Source of the DNA: Mucilaginibacter dorajii
GTDB lineage: Bacteria > Bacteroidota > Bacteroidia > Sphingobacteriales > Sphingobacteriaceae
Reading direction: 5' to 3'
Length of the DNA: 64,000 nt
Assembly (NCBI RefSeq): GCF_024808255.1
Contig: NZ_JANTYS010000005.1
Span: 186,001-250,000, forward strand
Shown here: positions 1 through 8,369 of the stretch, piece by piece
How positions within the stretch are numbered: position 1 is the stretch's first letter
Layout: every line of letters starts with the position of its first letter
The notes under the pieces: model-generated
Seen by the model: only the letters and a program-made list of their open reading frames with translations
Told to the model about the DNA's origin: nothing
Database searches by the model: none
Translations under genes and position numbers: made by a program

Positions 1-1119
1 GGATTCATAAAAGGCCCTGCGTTTTTTTTCAGATAAAATATGCAGCATTTTGCTCCTATCGGCCCGCATTGAACCGGGCACAGTACCTTTCATTTCGGCT
101 GCCAATGTATTCTCCCTTTCAGAGTAGGTAAATACGTGCAGGTATGATATATTAAGATCATTAAGGAAATTGTAGGTATCGATAAAATCTTCCCTGGTTT
201 CGCCGGGGAAACCTACAATAACATCAACTCCTATACAGCAATCGGGCATTAACTCCTTTATTTTGGCAACACGGTTTACATACAGGTCGCGCTTGTAGCG
301 GCGGCGCATTAAACCAAGGATCTTATCAGACCCTGATTGCAGCGGTATATGAAAATGCGGTACAAAGCGTTTTGATGTGGCTACAAAGGCTATGATCTCG
401 TCGGTAAGCAGGTTTGGCTCGATGGATGAGATCCTGATACGGTCAATTCCTTCTACTTCATCAAGGGCTTTCACCAGGTCGAAAAACTTATCCTCGCGGT
501 TACCGTTGCGGATCCCGAAATCACCCAGATTAACACCTGTCAATACTATTTCTTTAACTCCCGAAGCACTAATCTGTTTGGCTTGCTCAATAACGTTTTC
601 AATGGTATCGCTTCTGCTTGCACCACGTGCCAATGGGATGGTACAAAAGGTGCAGGAGTAATCGCAACCATCCTGAACTTTCAGGAACGTGCGGGTCCTG
701 TCGCCAAAAGAATAAGCAGGCACAAATTGATTGGCCTCGCTCACCGGCTGGTTGTAAACAACAGCTTTAGGCTTTTTGGTCAAATCGGTAATGTGGTCAA
801 TGATCTGAAATTTTTCGGCGGCGCCTAAAACCATGTCAACGCCGGGTATTTCGGCAATTTCCTGTGGCTTTAGCTGGGCGTAGCAACCAACAATGGTTAC
901 GTAAGCATTCGGGGAGATCTTGAGTGCCTCCTTAACTATCTTTTTACACTTTTTGTCGGCATTTTCGGTAACCGAACAGGTGTTGATCACAAAAACATCC
1001 GGGGTATTGGAAAACTCTACCGTATCATAACCAGCCTGGCTAAACAGCCTGCCGATGGATGATGTTTCGGAGTAATTGAGTTTACAACCTAAAGTATAAA
1101 AAGCGACTTTCTTATTCAT
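1..1119 (-). CDS. mtaB: tRNA t6A37 methylthiotransferase MtaB (3' end cut by window)
   Basis: This radical SAM enzyme adds a methylthio group to t6A37 of tRNAs, using two Fe-S clusters. The reading frame from ATG at 1119 begins MNKKVAFYTLGCKLNYSE, which is the UPF0004 N-terminal domain with its first cluster Cys, followed by FVINTCSVT and IVGCYAQLKP. The radical SAM triad is in VQDGCDYSCTFCTIPLARG. The TLGCKLN opening and the SRS spacing fit MtaB better than MiaB or RimO. The TRAM-containing C-terminus lies outside the window. The gene is followed upstream by a short AT-rich gap with degenerate GAATTATT-type repeats. Confidence 0.9.
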   Translation of the reverse strand, partial: MNKKVAFYTLGCKLNYSETSSIGRLFSQAGYDTVEFSNTPDVFVINTCSVTENADKKCKKIVKEALKISPNAYVTIVGCYAQLKPQEIAEIPGVDMVLGAAEKFQIIDHITDLTKKPKAVVYNQPVSEANQFVPAYSFGDRTRTFLKVQDGCDYSCTFCTIPLARGASRSDTIENVIEQAKQISASGVKEIVLTGVNLGDFGIRNGNREDKFFDLVKALDEVEGIDRIRISSIEPNLLTDEIIAFVATSKRFVPHFHIPLQSGSDKILGLMRRRYKRDLYVNRVAKIKELMPDCCIGVDVIVGFPGETREDFIDTYNFLNDLNISYLHVFTYSERENTLAAEMKGTVPGSMRADRSKMLHILSEKKRRAFYES

Positions 1120-1248
1120 TGCAAGGGCGCAAAGATAAGCAATTATTGAATTACTGAATTATAGAGTTATTGATTTTGACAATCTGTTAATTATTAAGCG
1201 GTTGAAACGTTATATTTACTAAACACTAATCGCCTTAAAATTTACCGT

Positions 1249-2100
1249 ATGAAACCCCAACACGAGCTAATTCGCGAACAGCAAAAACTATCATGGGATA
1301 AGTTTTCACCAGGATGGAAAAAGTGGGACCAATTTAACATGGCGTTTTTGCGACCGATGGGCGAAGCTATTATTGCCGGTTTGCATATTAAAAGTGATGA
1401 TGAAGTATTAGACATCGCGGCGGGAACCGGTGAACCCGGATTGACCATTGCCGCCCTTGCTCCTGATGGACAAGTAACCGGCACCGATCTTTCTGACAAC
1501 ATGCTTAGCGTGGCCCGGTCAAACGCCGAGGCTAAAGGGATCAAGAACTACCAAACCGTAGCAGCGGATGTTTGCGAATTACCTTTTAGGGATAACTATT
1601 TTGATGCGATCAGCTGCCGGATGGGTTTTATGTTTTTCCCGGATATGGATCTGGCAGCCAAAGAAATGCGCCGGGTATTAAAACCAGGGGGCAGAATAGC
1701 CACCTCGGTATGGAGCGGCCCCGAACTGAATAACTGGGTAACTACCATTATGAGCGTTATTCAGAAACACATTGAAATGCCGCCACCGGTTGCAGGGGCA
1801 CCCGGAATGTTCAGATGCGGCAAGCCCGGCCTGATGAAGGAAGTATTTACGCGGGCTGGATTTAATAACATTAAGGAACAGGAAATAAAAGGAAGCGTAG
1901 ATTATAAAAGCTTTGACCAATACTGGGAGATCATGTTAGATGTGGGCGCACCAATTGTAGCTGCCCTGTCAAAAGCCGATGACGAAACAAAAGAAATTAT
2001 CCGGAAAGAAGTTGGGGAATCATTCAGATCAAGAAATGCTGATGGCGAAGCAAAGCTAAACTATGCCTCCATTGTAATTTATGCAGAAAAGACTGTATAG
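1249..2100 (+). CDS. class I SAM-dependent methyltransferase
   Basis: A 283-residue Rossmann-fold methyltransferase. Motif I is VLDIAAGTGEPGLTIA (about residues 54-69), followed by GTDLSDNMLSVA with the acidic residue that binds the SAM ribose. Motif II/III is ISCRMGFMFFPDMDLAAKEMRRVLKPGG, as in UbiE/Methyltransf_11 proteins. The N-terminus FSPGWKKWDQFN is typical of small-molecule methyltransferases in this group. It stands alone between two minus-strand genes and nothing nearby indicates its substrate. It is not UbiE/MenG itself, because the diagnostic C-terminal motifs are absent. Confidence 0.85.
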   Translation: MKPQHELIREQQKLSWDKFSPGWKKWDQFNMAFLRPMGEAIIAGLHIKSDDEVLDIAAGTGEPGLTIAALAPDGQVTGTDLSDNMLSVARSNAEAKGIKNYQTVAADVCELPFRDNYFDAISCRMGFMFFPDMDLAAKEMRRVLKPGGRIATSVWSGPELNNWVTTIMSVIQKHIEMPPPVAGAPGMFRCGKPGLMKEVFTRAGFNNIKEQEIKGSVDYKSFDQYWEIMLDVGAPIVAALSKADDETKEIIRKEVGESFRSRNADGEAKLNYASIVIYAEKTV

Positions 2101-2229
2101 AAGACTTATTTTATTTAGTGCAATATTTAAAATTCCTATAAATCAATACCGTTACACTAATTTCCATCAATAATATAGAGGTTCTATATCAAGAAAAATC
2201 CGAAATCGAAGATCCGAATTCCGAAATTC

Positions 2230-2802
2230 TTACATTCCCTTCCACTCGTAGCTCTCATTCTCCAGACCAATCAAATCAATCACCCGGTTCACAACCGTCA
2301 TGGCCAGTTCTTCAATGGTTTGCGGCTTGCTGTAGTACGAAGGAATGGCCGGGCAAATAATACCGCCTGCTTCGGTAACGGTTGCCATGTTGCGGATATG
2401 AATGAGGTTTAAGGGCGTATCGCGGGCTACCAGGATAAGTTTACGGCGTTCTTTGAGGATTACATCAGCGGCCCGGGTGATTAAATCGTCAGAAATACCT
2501 CCTGCTATCCTGCCCAATGTACCCATAGAACATGGCACAATTACCATGGTATCAAATTTGGCCGAGCCGGAGGCAAACGGCGCCATGAAATCTTTTTTAG
2601 CGTAAAAGCGGTATGGGTGGTTGCTATAATCTTCATTGCCCAATTCAAAACGCCACACGTCTTTAGCGTTATCTGACATTACAACGGCAACTTCTGCTAT
2701 CTGATCTTTTAACTGGCTTAGCTTTTTTAACAACAGATCGGCGTAAATAGCGCCACTGGCTCCCGTAACTGCAACAACAATCTTTTTCTTCCTCATCATC
2801 AT
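2230..2802 (-). CDS. ubiX: flavin prenyltransferase UbiX
   Basis: UbiX prenylates reduced FMN to make the prenyl-FMN cofactor of UbiD-type decarboxylases. The 190-residue length is typical. Seen motifs are VAVTGASGAIYADLLLKKL (FMN-phosphate loop), VVMSDNAKDVW, MVIVPCSMGTLGRIAGGISDDLITRAADV and RKLILVARDTPLN. Three consecutive Met codons open the frame, so the true start is 2802, 2799 or 2796. No ubiD partner is in the window. In this phylum the partner decarboxylase is probably needed for menaquinone synthesis, which is an inference. Confidence 0.93.
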   Translation of the reverse strand: MMMRKKKIVVAVTGASGAIYADLLLKKLSQLKDQIAEVAVVMSDNAKDVWRFELGNEDYSNHPYRFYAKKDFMAPFASGSAKFDTMVIVPCSMGTLGRIAGGISDDLITRAADVILKERRKLILVARDTPLNLIHIRNMATVTEAGGIICPAIPSYYSKPQTIEELAMTVVNRVIDLIGLENESYEWKGM

Positions 2803-2839
2803 AATAACCTCAACAACCCTAACAGCTAAAAGTTATGGG

Positions 2840-2873
2840 CACAAAAAAGGGTCGAATACAAGTACCCGACCCT
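2840..2873 (-). terminator. Rho-independent terminator after ppk-ppx
   Basis: Arms AGGGTCG (2848-2854) and CGACCCT (2867-2873) pair around a 12-nt loop. Read on the minus strand, the stem is followed directly by a run of six T. It lies about 105 bp past the ppx stop and before ubiX, so it probably ends the ppk-ppx transcript. Confidence 0.65.
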
Positions 2874-2979
2874 ACATCTACCTATGAAAAACATGCCCCT
2901 TGAGAGGGCACTACAAATGTACTAACAGTTTTTATATTATAAAACAAATTTGTAAAAATATTTTTACAACAATATTTTG

Positions 2980-3858
2980 TTAAGATAAGTTCTGTTCTAT
3001 TAACGTTTGGATAATACCATCAACCATACCAACACGGGGTACATAGATCTGTTTTATACCCGCGTTTTTCATTACTGTTAAATATATTTCACAGGCAGGG
3101 ATAATCACATCTGCCCTATCCTGGTTTAAACCCAGCACATTAATGCGGTCTTTAAGGGAGAAAGAACTTAAGTATGTGTACAACGATTTTAGCTTGGTAA
3201 AAGCCATTGGTGCTTCATCCCCCTCTTCGGCCAGGCGATGTAGCTTATTGATATTGCCACCTGTACCTATACCCAAAAGTTGTTTGTAGCCCCGGGTATG
3301 CTCACGGATAAATTCGCGCATATCATCCCAGGTTTCCTCGGTGTCCTGGTTATCCAGAATGCGAATGGTACCTATATTGAATGATTTGGAAGCCATCAAT
3401 TCTCCAGCCGAAAATAAAGAAAGCTCGGTACTACCACCGCCAACGTCAATATACAAATAGCTTTTGCTTTTATCTATGGTTTGCTCGGCATGGCTGGCGT
3501 ATATAATCTTGGCTTCTTTTGAGCCATGAATGATCTCCAGGTCGATATTAGCTTCCTCTTTGATGAGTTTTACTACATCCTCGCCATTTTTAGCTTCGCG
3601 CATGGCCGATGTGGCATAAGCCAGGTAATCGGTAACCTTGTACACATCCATCAGGTTACGAAAAGCCGCCATTGATTTCACCAGGTCGGCGGCTTTTTTA
3701 TCAGAGATATGCTGCTGTATAAAAGCATCATCGCCCAAACGCAGGGGCACCCTGATCAGTGTATTTTTTTTGAAGGAATATGAACCATGGTTTTCAATAA
3801 TATCGGCAATAAGCAGCCTTACTGCATTTGAGCCAATATCTATAGCGGCGTATCTCAA
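2980..3858 (-). CDS. ppx: Ppx/GppA-type exopolyphosphatase (short form)
   Basis: The protein is 292 residues with the two ASKHA ATPase lobes of the Ppx/GppA family: AAIDIGSNAVRLLIADI at the N-terminus (phosphate loop 1), IDVGGGSTELSLF around residues 137-149 (loop 2) and GIGTGGNINKLHRLA. It lacks the C-terminal HD-like domain of the long E. coli enzyme, like many bacterial short forms. It should hydrolyse terminal phosphates of polyphosphate, and pppGpp hydrolysis is also possible. The start is TTG at 3858, and the first four bases overlap the ppk stop (TTGA), so translation is probably coupled to ppk. Confidence 0.9.
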   Translation of the reverse strand: MRYAAIDIGSNAVRLLIADIIENHGSYSFKKNTLIRVPLRLGDDAFIQQHISDKKAADLVKSMAAFRNLMDVYKVTDYLAYATSAMREAKNGEDVVKLIKEEANIDLEIIHGSKEAKIIYASHAEQTIDKSKSYLYIDVGGGSTELSLFSAGELMASKSFNIGTIRILDNQDTEETWDDMREFIREHTRGYKQLLGIGTGGNINKLHRLAEEGDEAPMAFTKLKSLYTYLSSFSLKDRINVLGLNQDRADVIIPACEIYLTVMKNAGIKQIYVPRVGMVDGIIQTLIEQNLS

Positions 3859-5906
3859 TTTGTTTTATTTTTAGATTTAAGGTAGTTATAGATCTCTATC
3901 TGTGCCCGGTGCGATTCCGCAGCGTGCGTTTTATGGTATTTGTTATTGTTGGCGCTATTGATCTCACGGGCCTTGGTGTTATCATGCAATTGGATATTGA
4001 TGATATCTTTTACCTCTTTACGCAATTGCCCGTCATAAATAGGAAAGCCAACCTCTACCCTGGTATCAATATTGCGCGACATGAAATCGGCCGAGGTAAG
4101 ATAAATCAATTCATCGCCGCCATTACAGTAAATATGCACGCGGGCATGCTCCAGGTATTTATCAACGATGCTGATCACTTCAATATTTTCGCTGAACCCT
4201 TTTATACCCGGTACCAAACAGCACATACCACGGATGATCATTTTAATTTTTACGCCCGCGTTACTGGCCTGGTAAAGCTTATTGATAATATCTTCATCGG
4301 CAAGGCTGTTCATTTTAAATATCATGTAAGCCTTTTTACCTGCTTTGGCATTCTTGATCTCGTTGTCAATCAACCTGTAAATAGCCGGTCTGGAATCTAT
4401 GGGTGATACGATGAGGTTTTTGAGTCCTTTGGGCAACACATTGCGTTTAAGCGCTTTAAATATGTTAACCAGGTCATCGGTAATCTTTTTATTGACCGTA
4501 AACAGGGTATGGTCGGCGTAGATCCTGGCTGTTTTCTCGTTAAAGTTACCGGTTGACAAACAACCGTAGTAAACCATCTTCTGTTTCTCTAAGCGTGAAA
4601 CCAGGCAAATTTTGGAGTGCACTTTATAACCGGGGATACCGTAAAGCACATTTACGCCCTCCTCCTCCAATCGGTTACTCCATGAAATATTGTTTTGCTC
4701 GTCAAAGCGGGCACGCAGCTCAACCAGGCAGTTTACTTTTTTGCCATTTTTGGCGGCGTTTACCAGGGCGTGTACTATCCTCGAATTTTCGGCAAGGCGG
4801 TAAACCGCTATACTGATCTCTTTAACTTTTGGGTCGATAGCAGCTTCACGTAAAAAGTGGATCACGTAATCATATGATTGGTATGGTGTACTCACCATAT
4901 AATCCTTTTTCGCTATCAACCCTATTAAACTTTTGCCGAAGGAAAGGTCCTCTACCGGTAAAGCAGGGTATTTAGGATATTCCAGCTCGGGCTGCCCAAC
5001 GTTAGGGAACGAGATAAAGTTTTTAAAATTATGATACCTGTTTCCAGGGATAAGGCTTTCGCCGTGCAGGCCCATTTTGGTTACCAGGTACTTTAACATA
5101 TCCATGGGCATTTCGGTATCGTAAAGCAAGCGCATGGGCGTGCCTTTCTTACGTTTTTGTAAGCTTTTGGATAACGCGTCGATAAATTTGCCGCTTACTT
5201 CCTTATCCAGGTCAAGTTCAGCATCGCGGGTAAGCTGTAGGGAATAAGCCTCAATATTATCGTGATCAAAAATGAAAAAGATGTCCTCCAAACTATAACG
5301 GATAATATCATCCAACAGGATGATAAACTTCAGGTTATTAGTTTCGGGCAGTACCACAAATCGGGATAATGTATCCGGAAATTCAATAAGCGCGAACCTT
5401 GATTTTTTATTTTTGGTAAGCTTTACAAAAAAGTAAATGGCGCGATCCCTAAGCTCGGGCAGCGGCAGGCTGTCATCCAGCATTATAGGCACCAATGTGG
5501 CCAGCAGTTTTTCCCTGAAATAGTTTTTCACGAAAGCGCCGCGCGATACGTTCAATTGCTTATCGTTCAGGATAAAGATCTTTTCTTCGGCAAGTTGCTT
5601 AACAATGATATTCTCGTACAGGTTGTTAAACTTGCGTTCCTGCTTAACTACAATGTTTTTGATTTGATTAAGCAGTTTTTTAGGGTTATAACCTAAAATC
5701 TCTTTCGATTTTTCGTTCAAAGCCGCCAGGCGGCTCATCGTAGCAACTCGTACACGGTAAAACTCATCCAGGTTAGATGAAAAGATGGCCAGGAACCTTA
5801 TCCGCTCAATCAGCGGCACCGTTGGGTCGGCAGCTTCCTGTAAAACCCTGTCGTTAAAATATAACCAGCTTATTTCCCTGTTAATTAATGGTGCCTGTTT
5901 ATCCAT
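3855..5906 (-). CDS. ppk1: polyphosphate kinase 1 (first paralogue)
   Basis: PPK1 reversibly transfers the ATP gamma-phosphate to polyphosphate. ATG at 5906 (683 residues) is preferred over GTG at 5930, because MDKQAPLINREISWLYFNDR matches the usual PPK1 N-terminus. Seen are FLAIFSSNLDEFYRVRV, the autophosphorylated His in KVHSK (His430), STGNFNEKTARIYADH and DKYLEHARVHIY. The second E. coli active-site His (His454) aligns with Cys449 here. It is the first gene of a ppk-ppx operon with a 4-bp overlap, a pairing that couples synthesis and breakdown of polyphosphate. A second PPK1 lies at 29069-31108. Confidence 0.93.
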   Translation of the reverse strand: MDKQAPLINREISWLYFNDRVLQEAADPTVPLIERIRFLAIFSSNLDEFYRVRVATMSRLAALNEKSKEILGYNPKKLLNQIKNIVVKQERKFNNLYENIIVKQLAEEKIFILNDKQLNVSRGAFVKNYFREKLLATLVPIMLDDSLPLPELRDRAIYFFVKLTKNKKSRFALIEFPDTLSRFVVLPETNNLKFIILLDDIIRYSLEDIFFIFDHDNIEAYSLQLTRDAELDLDKEVSGKFIDALSKSLQKRKKGTPMRLLYDTEMPMDMLKYLVTKMGLHGESLIPGNRYHNFKNFISFPNVGQPELEYPKYPALPVEDLSFGKSLIGLIAKKDYMVSTPYQSYDYVIHFLREAAIDPKVKEISIAVYRLAENSRIVHALVNAAKNGKKVNCLVELRARFDEQNNISWSNRLEEEGVNVLYGIPGYKVHSKICLVSRLEKQKMVYYGCLSTGNFNEKTARIYADHTLFTVNKKITDDLVNIFKALKRNVLPKGLKNLIVSPIDSRPAIYRLIDNEIKNAKAGKKAYMIFKMNSLADEDIINKLYQASNAGVKIKMIIRGMCCLVPGIKGFSENIEVISIVDKYLEHARVHIYCNGGDELIYLTSADFMSRNIDTRVEVGFPIYDGQLRKEVKDIINIQLHDNTKAREINSANNNKYHKTHAAESHRAQIEIYNYLKSKNKTN

Positions 5907-6017
5907 ATAAATTTGCGGCCCCGGGGCCACGTTTACAAAACTGCTTATTTATTTGTTAACTTAATATTAACTCATCAGCATTTAAGAGGTTTTTATTGAT
6001 TATTATTTATTGCACTA

Positions 6018-6056
6018 TGTAAACAAATTGATAACAACACTGTGTAAATGTTTACA
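6018..6056. promoter_or_regulatory. possible operator: TGTAAA/TTTACA motifs in ppk-yajQ divergent region
   Basis: Between the divergent ppk and yajQ genes there is TGTAAA-TG-TTTACA (6043-6056), and the half-site TGTAAAC also occurs at 6018-6024. Dyads of this form can be regulator sites, but the region is AT-rich and this could be chance. No regulator is assigned. Confidence 0.25.
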
Positions 6057-6062
6057 ATACAT

Positions 6063-6070
6063 TAGTTTTG
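6063..6070 (+). promoter_or_regulatory. Bacteroidota -7 box of yajQ
   Basis: TAGTTTTG matches the TAnnTTTG -7 consensus of this phylum and sits 24 bp upstream of the yajQ ATG. No good -33 TTTG is seen at the usual spacing, so support is partial. Confidence 0.35.
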
Positions 6071-6094
6071 CAAACATTATAAATTCATTTACTT

Positions 6095-6586
6095 ATGCCA
6101 ACCTTTGATATAGTAAGCAAAATAGACGGCCAGACCCTTGATAACGCTATCAACACAGCTAAAAAAGAGATCCTTAACCGCTACGATTTTAACGATTCAA
6201 AAAGCACTATCGACCTGGATAAAAAAACCAACGAGATAACTATAATTACCGAGAATGACATGCGTTTGAAAGCCATCCAGGATAGTATCATCAGCCGTAT
6301 GGTAAAGCAACACCTTGACTCAAGCGCGCTTGATTTTGGTAAAGAGCAATATGCCGCGGGCAATATGATCCGCAAGGAGATTAAAGTTAAAGAAGGTATT
6401 GATAAAGAAACCTCGAAAAAGCTGGTTAAAAAGATAAAAGACAGCGGCCTAAAGGTACAGGCTTCTATCATGGACGACCAGGTGCGGGTGCAAGGCAAAA
6501 AGATCGACGATCTGCAGGCTGTGATCAGCCTTTGCCGTGGCGAAAATTTTGGCCAGCCATTGCAGTTTATCAATATGCGTGACTAA
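6095..6586 (+). CDS. yajQ: YajQ/DUF520 family nucleotide-binding protein
   Basis: A complete 163-residue YajQ protein with two ferredoxin-like domains. The N-terminus MPTFDIVSKIDGQTLDNAI, the segment EILNRYDFNDSK and the C-terminal GENFGQPLQFINMRD are family hallmarks. Members bind nucleotides or RNA, and the Xanthomonas and Pseudomonas homologues bind cyclic di-GMP. Whether this protein binds cyclic di-GMP is unknown. It is monocistronic, divergent from ppk, and followed by a repeat-rich intergenic stretch. Confidence 0.95.
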   Translation: MPTFDIVSKIDGQTLDNAINTAKKEILNRYDFNDSKSTIDLDKKTNEITIITENDMRLKAIQDSIISRMVKQHLDSSALDFGKEQYAAGNMIRKEIKVKEGIDKETSKKLVKKIKDSGLKVQASIMDDQVRVQGKKIDDLQAVISLCRGENFGQPLQFINMRD

Positions 6587-6645
6587 ACTTTAATTAAGTG
6601 GCTTGAGGGAAGCGGAACTTGTTTCAGCATCACAACGCCGTATTT

Positions 6646-6832
6646 ATGTCATTGCGAGTTTTAAAATTCGCGGACTGCGAAGGTGGAAATGACAAAACGA
6701 CGAGAGACTTACGAAGTTTTTAAAACTTCGTAAGTCTGGGATCTACAACTTGTCATGGGCAGCGCGAAGCAATCTCATGCTTACAGAGCGAATCTGCACA
6801 GTTCGCGATTGCTTCGTGCCTCGCAATGACAT
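6646..6832. repeat. composite inverted-repeat element between yajQ and bioB
   Basis: The outer arms ATGTCATTGCGAG (6646-6658) and its exact complement CTCGCAATGACAT (6820-6832) enclose about 160 bp. Inside are further paired pieces (GCGATTGCTTCG against GAAGCAATCTC) and a separate perfect palindrome at 6706-6736. No ORF is carried. It resembles the REP/MITE-like elements that are common between genes in this family. Confidence 0.7.
6706..6736. repeat. 15-bp-arm perfect palindrome, copy 1
   Basis: GACTTACGAAGTTTT is followed by one base and then its exact complement. The same ACTTACGAAGTTTT core occurs as a perfect palindrome at 49751-49783, so this is a dispersed repeat rather than a gene-specific operator. 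Confidence 0.75.
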
Positions 6833-6859
6833 ATTTTATAGATTTTTTCGAATAGCAGG

Positions 6860-7867
6860 TTAATTACCTGCTATTTCCATTTCTTCTTTAACCTGGTTAG
6901 GGCGACCATTTTTGAAAGCCTTACGTGGCGATAAACCCAGCAATTCAAACATAGCCATATCGGTATCAAATGACGGGTTTGGTGTGGTCAACAATTTTTC
7001 GCCAGCGAAAATTGAGTTTGCGCCTGCCATAAAACAAAACGCCTGCTCAACCACACTCATTTCTGTACGCCCTGCTGATAAACGAACAACCGTTTTTGGC
7101 ATAATGATACGGGTTGTAGCAATCATGCGCACCATATCCCAAACAGAAACCCTCGGCTGATCTGCCAGTGGCGTACCTGCAACAGGAACCAGGGCATTAA
7201 TCGGTACAGATTCCGGGTGCTTTGGCAGGTTTGATAATGTTTTCAGCATCGAGATCCTATCGGCAACGGTTTCACCTAAGCCAATGATTCCACCGCTACA
7301 TACGCTGATCTTTGCTTTGCGTACGTGTTTTAAGGTATCTAAACGCTCGTCGTACGTACGAGTGGTAATAATACGCTTATAGTCTTCTTCAGAGGTATCC
7401 AAATTATGATTGTAAGCATACAGACCCGCATCGGCTAAACGTTGCGCCTGGCTCTCGGTAAGCATACCCAGCGTACAGCAAACTTCCATATCAAGACTAT
7501 TTACAGCCTTTACCATATCAATCACTTTGTCAAAATCGCGGTTATCACGCACTTCGCGCCATGCAGCGCCCATACATAACCTTGAAGCACCACCTGCTTT
7601 AGCTTTTTCGGCAGCGGCAATTACTTCGTCTTTTGGCATTATAGCATGCACGTTAACACCGGTGTTGTAACGGGCGGCCTGGGGGCAATAAGCACAATCT
7701 TCAGAACAACCACCTGTTTTGATAGAGATCAACGAGCTGATCTGTACTTCGGCATAGTCGGTATTTTCGCGATGGATTGTTGCCGCCTTGTAAACCAGGT
7801 CGAGCAGTGGTGTATGGTATATTTCGGCTATTTCTTCTTTTGTCCAGTTGTATCTTACTTCAGTCAT
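6860..7867 (-). CDS. bioB: biotin synthase
   Basis: BioB inserts sulfur into dethiobiotin by radical SAM chemistry. The start ATG at 7867 gives 335 residues (MTEVRYNWTKEEI), and an upstream ATG at 7921 would add 18 residues with no family counterpart. The SAM-cluster cysteines are Cys54, Cys58 and Cys61 in GGCSEDCAYCPQ. YNHNLDTSEEDY and the C-terminal ANSIFAGEKLLTTPNP, which help bind SAM and the [2Fe-2S] cluster, are intact. No other bio genes are adjacent and no BirA-type operator was recognised. Confidence 0.96.
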   Translation of the reverse strand: MTEVRYNWTKEEIAEIYHTPLLDLVYKAATIHRENTDYAEVQISSLISIKTGGCSEDCAYCPQAARYNTGVNVHAIMPKDEVIAAAEKAKAGGASRLCMGAAWREVRDNRDFDKVIDMVKAVNSLDMEVCCTLGMLTESQAQRLADAGLYAYNHNLDTSEEDYKRIITTRTYDERLDTLKHVRKAKISVCSGGIIGLGETVADRISMLKTLSNLPKHPESVPINALVPVAGTPLADQPRVSVWDMVRMIATTRIIMPKTVVRLSAGRTEMSVVEQAFCFMAGANSIFAGEKLLTTPNPSFDTDMAMFELLGLSPRKAFKNGRPNQVKEEMEIAGN

Positions 7868-8369
7868 AAGTTCAAATTTATATATCTTACTATTACGTTG
7901 CGCAAAGGCACTAAAACGCAAATATTCAAAGATTATTTACTAATATCGGTATTTCAAATTTATTTTCGTGTTAAAGGTTTAAACAGCAAAGATTTAGATT
8001 TTTCGCGCAAAGCTCGCTGAGACGCAAAGTTTGGCGTGACGTTGATTGAGAGCCTGCAAAAAAAATAAAAAGATTGTTTTGCAAGAGTGAAAATCTGCAG
8101 ACTCTGAAGGAAAGCATGATGTAAACCGGGCGCAGGCGACTCACCCGGTCGACGCTTCGCTGGACCGCCCTCTCTCCACTTCGTGCAACGAGGGCTGGAA
8201 AAAATAACAAAAAAACTTTTAAACCCTCTTTGCGGCTTGCCGGAGAGAGGGTCGGCCAGCGAAGCGTTGCCGGGGTGAGTATTCGCCAGCGTTCAAATCC
8301 AATGTTTATGTAAAATCGAATAGGTCACAGGTAGAAGAAACGACGAAACAATGACGATTCAATAAATAC
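7868..8369. other. 502-bp intergenic region with repeats, no gene seen
   Basis: It carries the bioB promoter side at the left and an inverted-repeat element at 8139-8280. GCGCAAAGCTCGCTGAGACGC (from about 8009) looks like another dispersed intergenic repeat type. The open frames here are short, repeat-derived and lack family features. I see no RNA gene or riboswitch. Confidence 0.6.
8139..8280. repeat. inverted repeat with about 39-bp imperfect arms
   Basis: The left arm, beginning GACTCACCCGGTCGACGC (8139-8177), pairs imperfectly with the right arm ending GCGTTGCCGGGGTGAGT (8242-8280). Both arms contain CCCTCTCTCC/GGAGAGAGG. The loop contains a poly-A/T stretch and further short complementarity. 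This is a nonautonomous intergenic repeat with no ORF. Confidence 0.7.

Noticed and set aside
7868-8138. Riboswitch or BirA operator upstream of bioB
   Set aside because: No conserved aptamer or operator dyad was seen. The region is dominated by dispersed repeat words.
7971-8210. 79-codon minus-strand frame upstream of bioB
   Set aside because: It is made of intergenic repeat sequence, has no family features, and sits in the arms of an inverted repeat.
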